The notes beneath the pieces are model-generated. The model saw nothing but the letters and a program-made list of their open reading frames with translations. It made no database searches and was not told the origin of the DNA. A program made the position numbers and the translations under genes. Below are positions 32,375-41,917 of a stretch of 64,000 nt of DNA, in pieces. The DNA lies in the NCBI RefSeq assembly GCF_001640025.1, contig NC_031672.1, forward strand, positions 4,216,001 through 4,280,000. The letters are read 5' to 3'. Within the stretch, counting starts at the first letter, position 1. Each line of letters opens with the position of its first letter. Origin of the DNA: Sugiyamaella lignohabitans. Lineage: Eukaryota > Ascomycota > Dipodascomycetes > Dipodascales > Trichomonascaceae.

Positions 32375-32670
32375 TGTTAAAAGTTGAATGGATTGACGTT
32401 TGTGACTTTGTGCTCTACACACAAACCGAGTCCAATCCACAATAAATTCACGATTGAAACCAATAAACTATAAATAAAAGTGTCAAGTAAGAAGTTAAAT
32501 TGTGAATTTACGATGCTGCCAATTTACGGGTTGCCGCCGCCAGCGGTTAGGTGCAAAGTGCAAGAGGTGCTGCCGTTGATGCTGCTTCTGCTGCCGCAGT
32601 TTAAGCTATAGAAAGGGCTTAACACGCTGAGAATGGCACGATCTGGTTGCAATGCAGTAGAAACGTCCCT

Positions 32671-32677
32671 TGACTCA
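32671..32677. promoter_or_regulatory. TGACTCA (Gcn4-type bZIP site)
   Basis: Exact Gcn4 recognition heptamer 297 bp upstream of the bZIP ATG. It may permit autoregulation, but it lies inside the ATG-depleted stretch, so it could be transcribed leader and not promoter. Confidence 0.4.
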
Positions 32678-33470
32678 CACCCTTAACTGGTAGATCCGCA
32701 ACAACAAGCTTAACAAAGTCAACGTTGTTTGGGGGGGAGTCAGCACAAAAAGTAATGTTTTGATATAGTAATCAACGGGCAAGGGTCGAGTCGATCCGTA
32801 CTGTGTAGATATTTCAGTGTGAGAAAATTGCTTTTTTCTCTCCCGTTGCTTTTGGCTACTTCTTTTTTTATCCCAGATTAGAAAGGGTATTAATATTTTG
32901 CTTTTTACCGAGCCCTTAATTTGCTTTTTTTTTCTGGATTAAGGCGAGTATGACAGTTTTAGTCGGGGTAAAGTGGAGGCGAGGCGAAGGGGGTCAGTGA
33001 AATTTGAAGGCGACTATGAAGAACTGCGAGCGGGGCACCAACGGGACAGTGGTAGCTAGGCAACAGGTGCGATATCGGAAAAAAATATCCTTCGAAGAGT
33101 GACTACTCAGGGGGGTGTGAAGCAAATTAAATTGTTAATGCCGACAAAAATCCTTAATTGAGACTGAGAGTATCAGAATCCGGGGAATTTTCAAGGTAAG
33201 AGGGAGGCGAGAATGTAAAAGAGTAGTTTGTTTGTGGAGCGAGCGGGGTAACCTAATTTGGGGGAGCTCGATAACCAAAACAGTAACCGACCGAAATACG
33301 GCCCACACTGAAAGATATTCTCTTGGTAGATAACGTGCAAGCAGCTATCACGTATAGAGATAAGGTCAGGAGCCGAGATCGGATTTCAAGGTTGGTCTGA
33401 CGTGATACAATTAGGTAAGCAGTAGAAAACAGTGATAAACAGTAATGGAAAAAGGCTGTGTCAATGGTAT

Positions 33471-33524
33471 TTAGCAACAATAATTGGAAACGTCTGTGAT
33501 GAGCAGTAATATGTCTGGTGACAT
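33471..33524 (-). other. Candidate 17-codon uORF far upstream of GCN4-like gene
   Basis: The only minus-strand ATG between 32375 and 33822 opens a 17-codon ORF ending in TAA at 33471-33473. If the transcript starts near 33.8 kb, this would be the sole uORF, about 1.1 kb from the main start. Expression is not known. Confidence 0.3.
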
Positions 33525-36428
33525 GTGCCACGGGGTCTACAAGGTTGTACTTACAGGAAATAAGCTTGGGTTATGAGATGGTTTGTCAGGAAAACGTGCT
33601 GAGATTGCAAAATGGGCTATAAATAGTTTGATGGAGGCAAAATTTACCAAATAATTGGGTATTGCACTGTTTATTAAGTGATAATTAGTCGTACGAGATA
33701 CAACTTTGTTGCCAAGTAGAGATTTGGATTAAATTCGTATGATGATAATTTAATCAAGATGGTCTCGTAAGCTCAAAATGAAGACTTGAGAGATTTGCTC
33801 GGTTCACGCTGTCTTGAAATTTCATACACAATATACTGGTGCTTGTGCATAGATCATGCATAAGCATAAAGTTATGCAGTGAAACGTTCAACTTTAACTA
33901 TTCGTGGAGACGCACAGGCTGGTGGCGACGATTCAAACGCGCTTATCAAACGGAAGTTAATAAACAATGTCTGATCTGATTGTGGCAAATATTATGAAGA
34001 ATGCTGGCTGTTGTTTGATTATCGCAGATGTACCTGATGTTCTCAAAAGTCGTGTGAATCGAATTTCTAGTTCGTCTCAATAGCTGTCTTGGCAGTCTAC
34101 TGAATCAGTATTGAACAAGGACTGATTGATTACAAGCTGATAATTTGTACGAGAAAACCTGCTCACAAGTATCGACACGGCGTTGCTACAGTTTGACCTG
34201 GCAATGCCTAATGCACTCTCGACCTTCTCTCTCTAATTTAGTTAGTAAATCATTGTTGATTAGCTAGTACACCAGATGGAGTAGCTCTGGTGTGATAGAC
34301 GATTAGGTATACATCAGCTAGCGATTATTGATTAGTTCTGTTTAGACTAGTATTCGAGGGGTAACTCTAGACGAGATGGGGCAACAACAGCATGGATTTG
34401 CAGATCAGGAGCATCGTTTAACATCTGCGGCAATGGCTATCAGTCGGGTCTAACCTGGTGCTGTCGATGTTTCATGTACTTTATACTGCGGTTCAATTCA
34501 GGTTTGCTCCTCTTTCTTTCTTTGATTATCAATTGGAGTTTGGCGACAAAAAAGTCGACAAATTAAGCTAGCATGTCTTACATAAGACTGCATTATCGTT
34601 GTATGCGACTCTTTATGCGATTTACTTCGTAGGTCGTTTTAACCGAATCGTAAATATCTGACTATGGCTCAAGTATCATATTTGATGCCGTTTGCTAAGT
34701 ATACGAATGAGTGTCGTTGAAACTCAAGCTTTTTTGTATACTGCTCCTCTTTTACTCGCTCTCTCGCTCTCTTTGATTACTGTCGTATTATTTAAATCGA
34801 ACCATGTATGTACTTCTAATACACAACAGGAATCCAAACAAACCTAAACAGAATATAATCACATAATCACACAACCTAATAGGTGCAGCTCCTACAACTT
34901 CCTCTTACTCCTCGAGAATACTTACAAAACTCCTAACGATTAATCTATTAAGACGAATAAAAAAGTAAACAATAAACAAGGTAGCACTTAACACCACCTA
35001 CCGATGAGAAACAAACCTATATTTGAAGAAAGGACTCGATATGTCTATAATAAAAATTGATATTACTGGTGTTGGATATAACAAATGTTGCACAATCAAC
35101 ATCCTTTATACTTGCGTCGAAGCCGTTGTAACAATGGCTTCCATGCGTCGAGAGTTAATTGTTGTTTGTTGTTGTTTTCTATTTCCTATACCCCATATCG
35201 CATGCCGTGCTGATACCGACCGAGGAGAGTCACTACACTTCTTTTGTTTTTCGGTTATCTCTGGAGAATTCAGAAATGCACACTGGCCAATAGAAGACTC
35301 GATATCTGGATAAATGCGTCCGCATTCACCCCTGATTGCTATTGCCACAGGCATCAGCAGGTACCACTCCATGACAATCGTTCTTATTTCTGAATACCTT
35401 TCTTTTTAGCCTTCGGGTATTTCCGTACTAGATCTCACCTTTTGACCGGTTCTCGAAATGGTCTCCCCGACACCTCCCCTTGATACTCGTCCCCTGAGCT
35501 GCAGGTGGCCGATCTGTACCGGGATCTTCATACATTATTTATTTTCTTCTTCTTCACCCAAGGTCTTTATTTCGTAACGGCGCTCTAAGCTGTTTGATTT
35601 ACGTTTGACGACAGGTTATTACGTTGTTTAATTACTTTATTAGAATACAAACATTTTTTTTCTGAGTTGGTCTACACCGTATTCTTGCGGCCCTTGATAG
35701 CCGGAAATGCCAAGGTCAACTGCTCAATATAAATATCATTCCAATTATGGCTCAATGTAGTAGTCTAACAATCCCCCGCCGTGATTTGACAACTTGGTAC
35801 CTCGCCTGTCCCAGTGATGCGGGGCTCGTTATCATGGCGTTAGCCCCTGGATAAAATGTCTGGGCGCGGGTAATCAATCAAGAAGGGCATCTCTTGCCGG
35901 ACGTTTCCATCCTTTGATACTATTTTAGCTAGTGGTCAAGCTAAAAAAAGATAGCTGAATTGCACTAGTACCTTGTGTTCACTCTGGTTTTTAATGCCCA
36001 CTCTTTTTACCGATTGTAGCAACGGTCCACCCCCACCTCGCAGATGCATCAATTCTTTTTGGAAATCAGAAAGGTCACACCCTACGCCCAAATCGAAAAC
36101 AGATTAGTACCAGCTGTGACACCTGGTCTGGGGTCAAGACATGTTTCGAATCGAAAGTCGGAAACCCTTCACGGTCTGGACCTCCTCGTCAATAGTTCAG
36201 AGTACGTAGCTCCTCCCCATATGGATTCAAGCTCTTATAATAGCCGATAAGTGTCCTCCCCACTGAACGGCACATTCCTGTGACGCTCAATGCCGCGGTC
36301 TTAAGATCCGCTGCACAACGAGCATGCACAATCCAGGAGATCCATGCGCGTACATAGACCATGTGTCAGGACCCTGCAGACCCTGCAGCTGCGGAGCATA
36401 TCGGAGCGACCAACGCAGCATAGGTCTA

Positions 36429-36537
36429 GCAGCCCTGCCCAAATGACCCTCAACCTGCACCGGATACCCCGACCAGTTCCGGCCCTTTTATCCGGAGAAT
36501 AACTCCGGTGCCCCTGCAGCCCTGCTCAAATGACCCT
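36429..36537. repeat. 22-bp direct repeat
   Basis: GCAGCCCTGCYCAAATGACC followed by CT occurs at 36429-36450 and 36516-36537 with one mismatch, 87 bp apart. The intervening DNA has CCGGAG/CTCCGG inversions. It could be a duplicated regulatory block. Confidence 0.6.
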
Positions 36538-36610
36538 AGCGAGCACAGATGTACTCCAGTGTAAAACGGGCAATCGACCAATGTTCAAACATGTAAAACC
36601 CGGGCGTCTG

Positions 36611-36672
36611 CCTCCGGTGGCTGGGCTCCGCCCCAGACCCCGCTGCTCCTCTCGCTATCTATGCTCGAGTCG
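36611..36672 (+). repeat. GC-rich double-hairpin repeat, copy E
   Basis: Plus-oriented copy starting CCTCCGGTGG. Hairpin 1 is at 36621-36636 with one G missing from the stem (CTGGGC/GCCCCAG). The second hairpin is disrupted by an inserted ATCTAT. It ends CTCGAGTCGG and forms an inverted pair with copy F. Confidence 0.88.
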
Positions 36673-36693
36673 GTTGTCGACGGTCCCCGCAAT

Positions 36694-36747
36694 CTCCTGC
36701 GAAGCAGGAGCTACGGGGTCTGGGGCGCAGCCCCAGCCGCCGGAGGC
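36694..36747 (-). repeat. GC-rich double-hairpin repeat, copy F
   Basis: Minus-oriented copy ending CCGCCGGAGGC. Hairpin 1 is at 36720-36736 (loop GCA). Hairpin 2 is at 36694-36710, a perfect 7-bp stem CTCCTGC/GCAGGAG with loop GAA, different in sequence from the same stem in copies B and C. It ends about 50 bp before the CDC6 stop codon. Confidence 0.88.
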
Positions 36748-36798
36748 ACTGATCCGTCGTGAATAGCAATGATACATTAAATAAATAATAAATAGATT

Positions 36799-38700
36799 TT
36801 ACAGGGTCGCTTCGAGAAACTGTTTGAGGAGGGGGATGTCGGATACGGCAGAGATCAGGTCTACTCTGTGTACATTGGACGAGATTTTACGCTGGCCGTA
36901 CTCCTCGCGCGATCCAAGTGTACTTTGACCAGCTGAAGCACCTCCGCCGCCTCGGGAAGTTCGACGGCGACCTGTGACTCCCAGGCCCTTTCGTCCACAG
37001 ACGCCAGAAACTGTGATGACCCCGGAAAATTCGAGTGCCGAGATAACTTCGAGGTACTCGTTGAAATGCAAACGACCCATGGATTTCTCGCGGTCGCAAA
37101 TGGCTGTGTACCGTTCAAAGAGCTTCGATACCGTCATCGAATTGTTGATTGTTGTTGGGCTGCTTGCCTCTGCAATCACCAATACACATAACACAGCTTT
37201 TTGTTGGAGGTTCATCGTCTTGATTCGGCCACTAGTAGAGCCACCAAAGGCACTGGTACACACTCGTGCAATATGGGCGACTGTCACTTTTGGAGCGTCT
37301 TGTAGAGACAGAGATGTTAAGGCCATTGATTTATGACCATTTACAATGGCTCTTTTCCATGATGCAGGGAGCTTGGTTTGGTCATTGGACTTCTTGTCGT
37401 TAGTGTCCAGGTTGGCCTCGTCCTCGTCGATTGTAGCAAATTTTCGTCTCACCTCCTCCTCAGCCACTTCAATTGCTCTTCTACAAATATCAAATGCTTT
37501 ACGTAGGTCACCAGTGTTTGCAGCAGCTTTGCGAGAACATAATTGAATGGCAGCTGGTTGCATCAGAGGAAGAGGGTCGGTCGAGTCTTCTGGGAGCATG
37601 CTACGCAGACGCTTTTTAATGATTTGTTCAATATCGGATGCAGAGTAGGGGGCAAATGCTAGTAATTCTGGAGTCAATCCGTTGGAACGAAGACGAGGAA
37701 GAAATCGATCTGTCAAGTCCAATGCGTTTGCAATACCAATGAGAATGAGATTGGATGAGTTGATAAATGCCCACTGGAAAATCTTGAACAGCACTTCTTG
37801 ATCCTTCGTGACGACATGGTCTAACTCGTCGAGAACAACTATGCAACGACGGTCGCCTTTTGTCAAAAACAGCTTGTCAAGATCACTTATAATCTTGCCG
37901 ACACCATGTAAAGCAATCTGATTAGAGAGCCGGGTGTCTTCTTCGTCACCGTCGACCTCGTGCTCATCATTCTCGTCCACCTCGTCGTCATTTTGATCGC
38001 TCATGAGATCTTTCAAGATTCTCGCATAAATCATCTCGGGCCTGTCAACAATCATACAGTTGATACTGGCGACTCTTGGAGGAACAAACTCTCTTTCATT
38101 TTCGTTGTCTCGTAAAAGGTCTTCAATTACCTCTGATAATAAGGCAGATTTACCTGTTCCCGGTAATCCACTTAAATATAATGCACCGTTGTGTTTTCCG
38201 CCAGTTCCAAGGATTCTCGATTTCAAAAAGTCCTGGATTTTCTCTCGTTCTCCATCTCGTCCAATGATACCAGTGACGTTTGATCCTCTCTGAAAAACTG
38301 CCTTGCCGAGGGAATATACAGTAGGTGTGGTTGGAGGAGTCTGCAGTCCAGATGTTCCAGGGATTTCGGAAAGTTTTAGCTTTTTTGATGATTGGGGTGT
38401 ATTAGGAAAGTTTATCACTCTCTTTCTTTTAGGAGTTCTGGGTTCTGCCGCATTATCTGTTTCAACAACTTCTTGAGTTTCGTTGATGTCTTCGGCCAAT
38501 TCACCTGTCGATGTTGACTCTGTCAGTTCGGCTGTTGTAGAAGCAGTTATAATAGGTTTTCTGATAGGCTCTCGACGAGCTCTCTTCGCTGGACTGATTT
38601 GCGGACTGACAAGAGCATTTCCTGACAAAACTTCAGGTTGTACAGTATCTCTAGCTCCAGATCCAACTCTAATTGATTCGAGATTTAACAGTTTAGTCAT
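36799..38700 (-). CDS. CDC6: Replication licensing ATPase Cdc6
   Basis: A 633-aa AAA+ protein of the Orc1/Cdc6 family, which loads MCM2-7 at origins in G1. Walker A is GLPGTGKS at 178-185 and Walker B is VVLDELDH with DELD at 291-294. Sensor-type IGIANALDLTDRFLPRL follows, and a winged-helix domain occupies the C-terminus. The N-terminal 130 residues carry several CDK-type sites (SPAK at 36-39, TPKRK at 89-93, TPQSSKK at 101-107, TPPTTP) and basic NLS-like patches, as in Cdc6/Cdc18. No BAH domain is present, which argues against Orc1. An acidic Asp/Glu insert lies at about 236-256. The ORF reaches a TTG at 38727; I use the ATG at 38700. An MCB box lies 221 bp upstream. Confidence 0.9.
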   Translation of the reverse strand: MTKLLNLESIRVGSGARDTVQPEVLSGNALVSPQISPAKRARREPIRKPIITASTTAELTESTSTGELAEDINETQEVVETDNAAEPRTPKRKRVINFPNTPQSSKKLKLSEIPGTSGLQTPPTTPTVYSLGKAVFQRGSNVTGIIGRDGEREKIQDFLKSRILGTGGKHNGALYLSGLPGTGKSALLSEVIEDLLRDNENEREFVPPRVASINCMIVDRPEMIYARILKDLMSDQNDDEVDENDEHEVDGDEEDTRLSNQIALHGVGKIISDLDKLFLTKGDRRCIVVLDELDHVVTKDQEVLFKIFQWAFINSSNLILIGIANALDLTDRFLPRLRSNGLTPELLAFAPYSASDIEQIIKKRLRSMLPEDSTDPLPLMQPAAIQLCSRKAAANTGDLRKAFDICRRAIEVAEEEVRRKFATIDEDEANLDTNDKKSNDQTKLPASWKRAIVNGHKSMALTSLSLQDAPKVTVAHIARVCTSAFGGSTSGRIKTMNLQQKAVLCVLVIAEASSPTTINNSMTVSKLFERYTAICDREKSMGRLHFNEYLEVISALEFSGVITVSGVCGRKGLGVTGRRRTSRGGGGASAGQSTLGSREEYGQRKISSNVHRVDLISAVSDIPLLKQFLEATL

Positions 38701-38921
38701 TTTACTCTTCGCAATTGTGTCAAACAATCCAAATCAAATTAAAGTCAAAAACGAAATCAAAATAAACCAAAAAATATCAAGTATACATTTAATATACTAC
38801 CAGCATATGGAATGCGTTTAAGATTTATAGTGTATAATATGAGATCTGCCACTTATTTTTGTCAGTGGCTGGTTAGGGCTAGGATCAATTACAGTACCTA
38901 AAATGGAAACAGGTTAGCTCC

Positions 38922-38927
38922 ACGCGT
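38922..38927. promoter_or_regulatory. MCB box (ACGCGT) upstream of CDC6
   Basis: ACGCGT 221 bp upstream of the CDC6 ATG, the MBF recognition core. Together with the site before SLD3 it suggests shared G1/S control. Only about four ACGCGT hexamers were noticed in the window; the other two are inside coding sequence. Confidence 0.5.
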
Positions 38928-39646
38928 TTTTTACGTGTAGTGCGGCTTTAGCAACTACTGGGCATATGTGTGTTCGGCAAGAGAAAACCCGAGGAAATCA
39001 GACTTAGCCAGATTCAAGTATATTTTTTTCACTTAAGATCTGCCGGTTCGGTGAATCTTTTATTAGTGGCAACAGCACAGCATATTGCCTCTCGGTAGAA
39101 TAAACTGCCCGGCGAGCGGATTCGGATAAATTACTAACTAACAAAATGCCATAATTTTTTTTGTGGCTCAGATTGCTCAGATTGCTCAGATGGATCAGAA
39201 CCAGCATCTATCCATCTGAATGTATCGGTAGTAAAAACAGAAAACATCGTAACTACATCATAAATATAACCGATTATAAATAATATCTATAATAACTTGT
39301 AGAAGATACGTAAATAATGGACTAGTTACTATTGGTGGTGCATCGGCACAATCTTGCCGAGATAATGGTCAGGCCGATTTGAGATGATTACCAAATATCA
39401 GCACGCATATTCAAAAAGCTCGCAAACCGGTGAAGCCGCGAGGTATCGATCCTATTGATATGGTTAGATTACTTAATGGGCGTGGAAATGCGCCGAAGCC
39501 CGTGATTTGACAGGTGTGCCGGTTCCCGAGACCGAAGCGATCGATGAGCCCCTGCAGGATTTCGTCAGCCGGATGTCCGATGCAGCTTAAGTAATCTCGT
39601 AGATGGGAAACTTCTTGGAATATAACAATGACGGAACCCTTCGTAG

Positions 39647-39654
39647 TATATATA
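39647..39654 (+). promoter_or_regulatory. TATA box of the oxidoreductase gene
   Basis: TATATATA 70-77 bp upstream of the ATG at 39724, followed by a C/A-rich leader typical of strongly expressed yeast genes. Confidence 0.6.
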
Positions 39655-39723
39655 CTGCCATTATTCTCGACAAAATAACTCAATTCTATCTATCCATCCA
39701 CAACAATATCAATCGATCGAACA

Positions 39724-40779
39724 ATGTCTGGAACTATTAGAGCTGTCAACATCCGCAATGGCAAGGGTCCTGCTGAGGCCTTGTTTATTGACGATACTGT
39801 CCCCAAGCCTACTCTCAAGGCTGGTCAAGCCCTTGTTGAGGTTAAGGCCTTTGGTTTAAACCGTATGGACTTGGTTCAACGTAGCGCTTTCTACCCAATA
39901 CCTCCAGGAGCCTCTGAAATTTTGGGTGTTGAGTTCGCCGGTGTTATCAAGGAGATCCACCCTGAGGGAACTTCCAACCTTGATGATGGTGCTGGTAAGA
40001 AGTTTGCTGTTGGCGACAGAGTATTGGGCTTGATCTCTGGTGGTGCTTACTCTGAGCTTGTCGCTGCTCCTCTTAAGACTTTGCTTCATTTGCCAGAACA
40101 AATGCCCTTCACTGAGGGTGCTGGTATTCCTCAAGTCTGGTTCACTGCTTACCAAGTTCTTAAGGTTGTTGGTGGACTCAGCAAGGACCAAAGCTTGCTC
40201 ATCCATGCTGGCGCCAGTGGTGTCGGTATCGCTGCTATCCAAATCGCTCAAATCATCGGTGCCAGAAGAATCTTTGCTACTGTAGGATCTGATGACAAGA
40301 AGGACTTCATTGCCAACAAGCTCAGACTTAAGGGAACTGCCGATGGTGTCATTGTCCCTATCAACTACCACACTGAGGACTTTGTTGAGGTTATTAAGAA
40401 GATCGAGCCCCGTGGTATTGATGTTACTATCGACCCTGTTGGACCTTCTTACTTCGCTAAGAATATTGCTGTTGCCGGCTTGGATGGTACCATAGTTATC
40501 ATTGGTGCTATGAGTGGTAATGTGTTCAAGGATGAGGTTGATATCCGTCTCATTCTCGGCAAGCGTCTTTCCATTGTCGGTTCCACTTTACGTTCTAGAA
40601 CCTTGGACTACCAACAACAACTCCGTGACTTCCTTGCTCAAGTTTTGCTTCCTAAGATTGTTTCCAAGGAGGTTACTCATTCTACTGAGAAAGTCTTCGA
40701 ATTCAACCAGATTGTCGAGGCCCACAAGGTTATGGAGAGCAACAAGACCATGGGTAAGCTTATTGTTAAGACCAACTAA
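39724..40779 (+). CDS. Quinone oxidoreductase, zeta-crystallin/PIG3 type
   Basis: A 351-aa MDR-superfamily NAD(P)H:quinone oxidoreductase without catalytic zinc ligands. It resembles human TP53I3 (PIG3). Landmarks: the N-terminal GroES-like domain with LVEVKAFGLNRMDLVQR; ILGVEFAGVI; GDRVLGLISGGAYSE; the NADPH-binding Rossmann motif HAGASGVGIAAIQIAQ; and a C-terminal KTMGKLIVK. In PIG3 relatives the enzyme reduces ortho-quinones and produces reactive oxygen species; the substrate here is unknown. Codons are strongly biased and a TATA box is present, so it is probably abundant or inducible. Single exon, cytosolic (no targeting signal). Confidence 0.87.
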   Translation: MSGTIRAVNIRNGKGPAEALFIDDTVPKPTLKAGQALVEVKAFGLNRMDLVQRSAFYPIPPGASEILGVEFAGVIKEIHPEGTSNLDDGAGKKFAVGDRVLGLISGGAYSELVAAPLKTLLHLPEQMPFTEGAGIPQVWFTAYQVLKVVGGLSKDQSLLIHAGASGVGIAAIQIAQIIGARRIFATVGSDDKKDFIANKLRLKGTADGVIVPINYHTEDFVEVIKKIEPRGIDVTIDPVGPSYFAKNIAVAGLDGTIVIIGAMSGNVFKDEVDIRLILGKRLSIVGSTLRSRTLDYQQQLRDFLAQVLLPKIVSKEVTHSTEKVFEFNQIVEAHKVMESNKTMGKLIVKTN

Positions 40780-41917
40780 ATCACTCACAGTTAGTGGTCT
40801 GGGACAAATGTAACTATTTTATAAATGGAAATGAAATCTATTAAATACGGTGATTATTGCTCTTAAATCTTAAATATCCTTTTTATTAGCCAGAAATTTT
40901 ATGTACTTTGCGGATAGACCCTGCAGATCCCCCTGAAATTGGCCAAAGCATCTGTCAGCATTAGCATTTTGCAGAATGCACGTCACTAGGAGTTTAACAA
41001 GGATAATCGGCACAGTACACTAGATAGTATCAAGATAATTTATAGGCTAGTCATTTTTCTAACTCCTCTCAGCTAGACCCACTAGGACGAATGACATATG
41101 TCATTGAAATCACTTACATCAATGTATAACTGAATATATATCGAAGGCAGCCACAGCTTCAGTTAAGCGGATGTCCGCGGAGTCCAATTTATGCACTGCA
41201 TTTGTTGAGATCTGTTGAACTAAATTTTTTATTTTTTGAAGTTCACAAGATTCAGTTAACTGCTATCACTGTAGCGGTCTGTACTAACACTCCCAAAAGC
41301 AGGGTCAAAGTATGATCAAGGTGGCGGCACTTATATTCTAGTATCGGGAACTATGTAGCTATTTAGCCGATATCAATAGGGCCAAGCTATTAGAGCTATT
41401 CCTAAATAAGAGTTAGCAGCCAAGTTGAGGAAACCACATTTTTTTAGCAAGTCCTGCAAACGCAGTTGAGTGTATAGCTGCAGCACACACTCATTATTCA
41501 AGCCCAGTTTATCAGGGACAACCAGCAGCCAAGCTATAATATTTTGGTTTAAAATTTGATTTTTCTTCATTTCCACTTTACTAGCCCATGCTGACAGTTA
41601 GTATACAGCAGTTTGGAAGCCGGAAAATTAAGGGTATTATTGATTTGATCAAGCTAGCTTGACTATAAAAGTTAGGTTTGGGGCGATTCTAACCATTAAC
41701 CAGGGCAAAATATATCTCAGTAAGAAGTCAGGAACCGATTACATCGATACCAACGGTTCAAGTGATTGCAATCTCGTATATTGTTTAACAGTTATACAGT
41801 TGCAACACAACGACGACCCGTGATACATGGAACTCTTAGGTAGATCATATTTATTACAGATTTACAGATTGATTGTTTTGTCTCGAGCTTGGATTAATTG
41901 TACATGACTTTTCACTC
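40780..41917. other. MGA2 upstream region
   Basis: 1.1-kb AT-rich upstream sequence. Only chance ORFs are seen (for example 41373-41576 minus). Confidence 0.5.

Larger units (their letters stand above)
32375..33822 (-). promoter_or_regulatory. ATG-depleted long leader/promoter of the GCN4-like gene
   Basis: On the coding (minus) strand there is no ATG from 33521 down to the start codon at 32374 (1,147 bp), and a single one, 33522-33524, between 32375 and 33822. The plus strand of the same stretch has at least ten ATGs, so this is strand-specific. That is the signature of a long transcribed 5' leader selected against upstream starts. The single upstream ATG opens a 17-codon uORF. Confidence 0.65.
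33823..36798. other. 3-kb intergenic region between CDC6 and the GCN4-like gene
   Basis: Minus-strand ATGs reappear at normal density from 33823. I see no ORF with family resemblance. Contents noted: a 22-bp direct repeat (36429-36450 and 36516-36537), CCCTGCAG clusters around 36370-36520, and the inverted repeat pair E/F at 36611-36747. Confidence 0.45.
38701..39723. other. Divergent promoter region, CDC6 / oxidoreductase
   Basis: 1-kb shared upstream region. It contains an MCB box (38922-38927), a three-unit GCTCAGATT tandem repeat (39166-39190) and a TATA box for the oxidoreductase gene. No gene seen. Confidence 0.5.
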
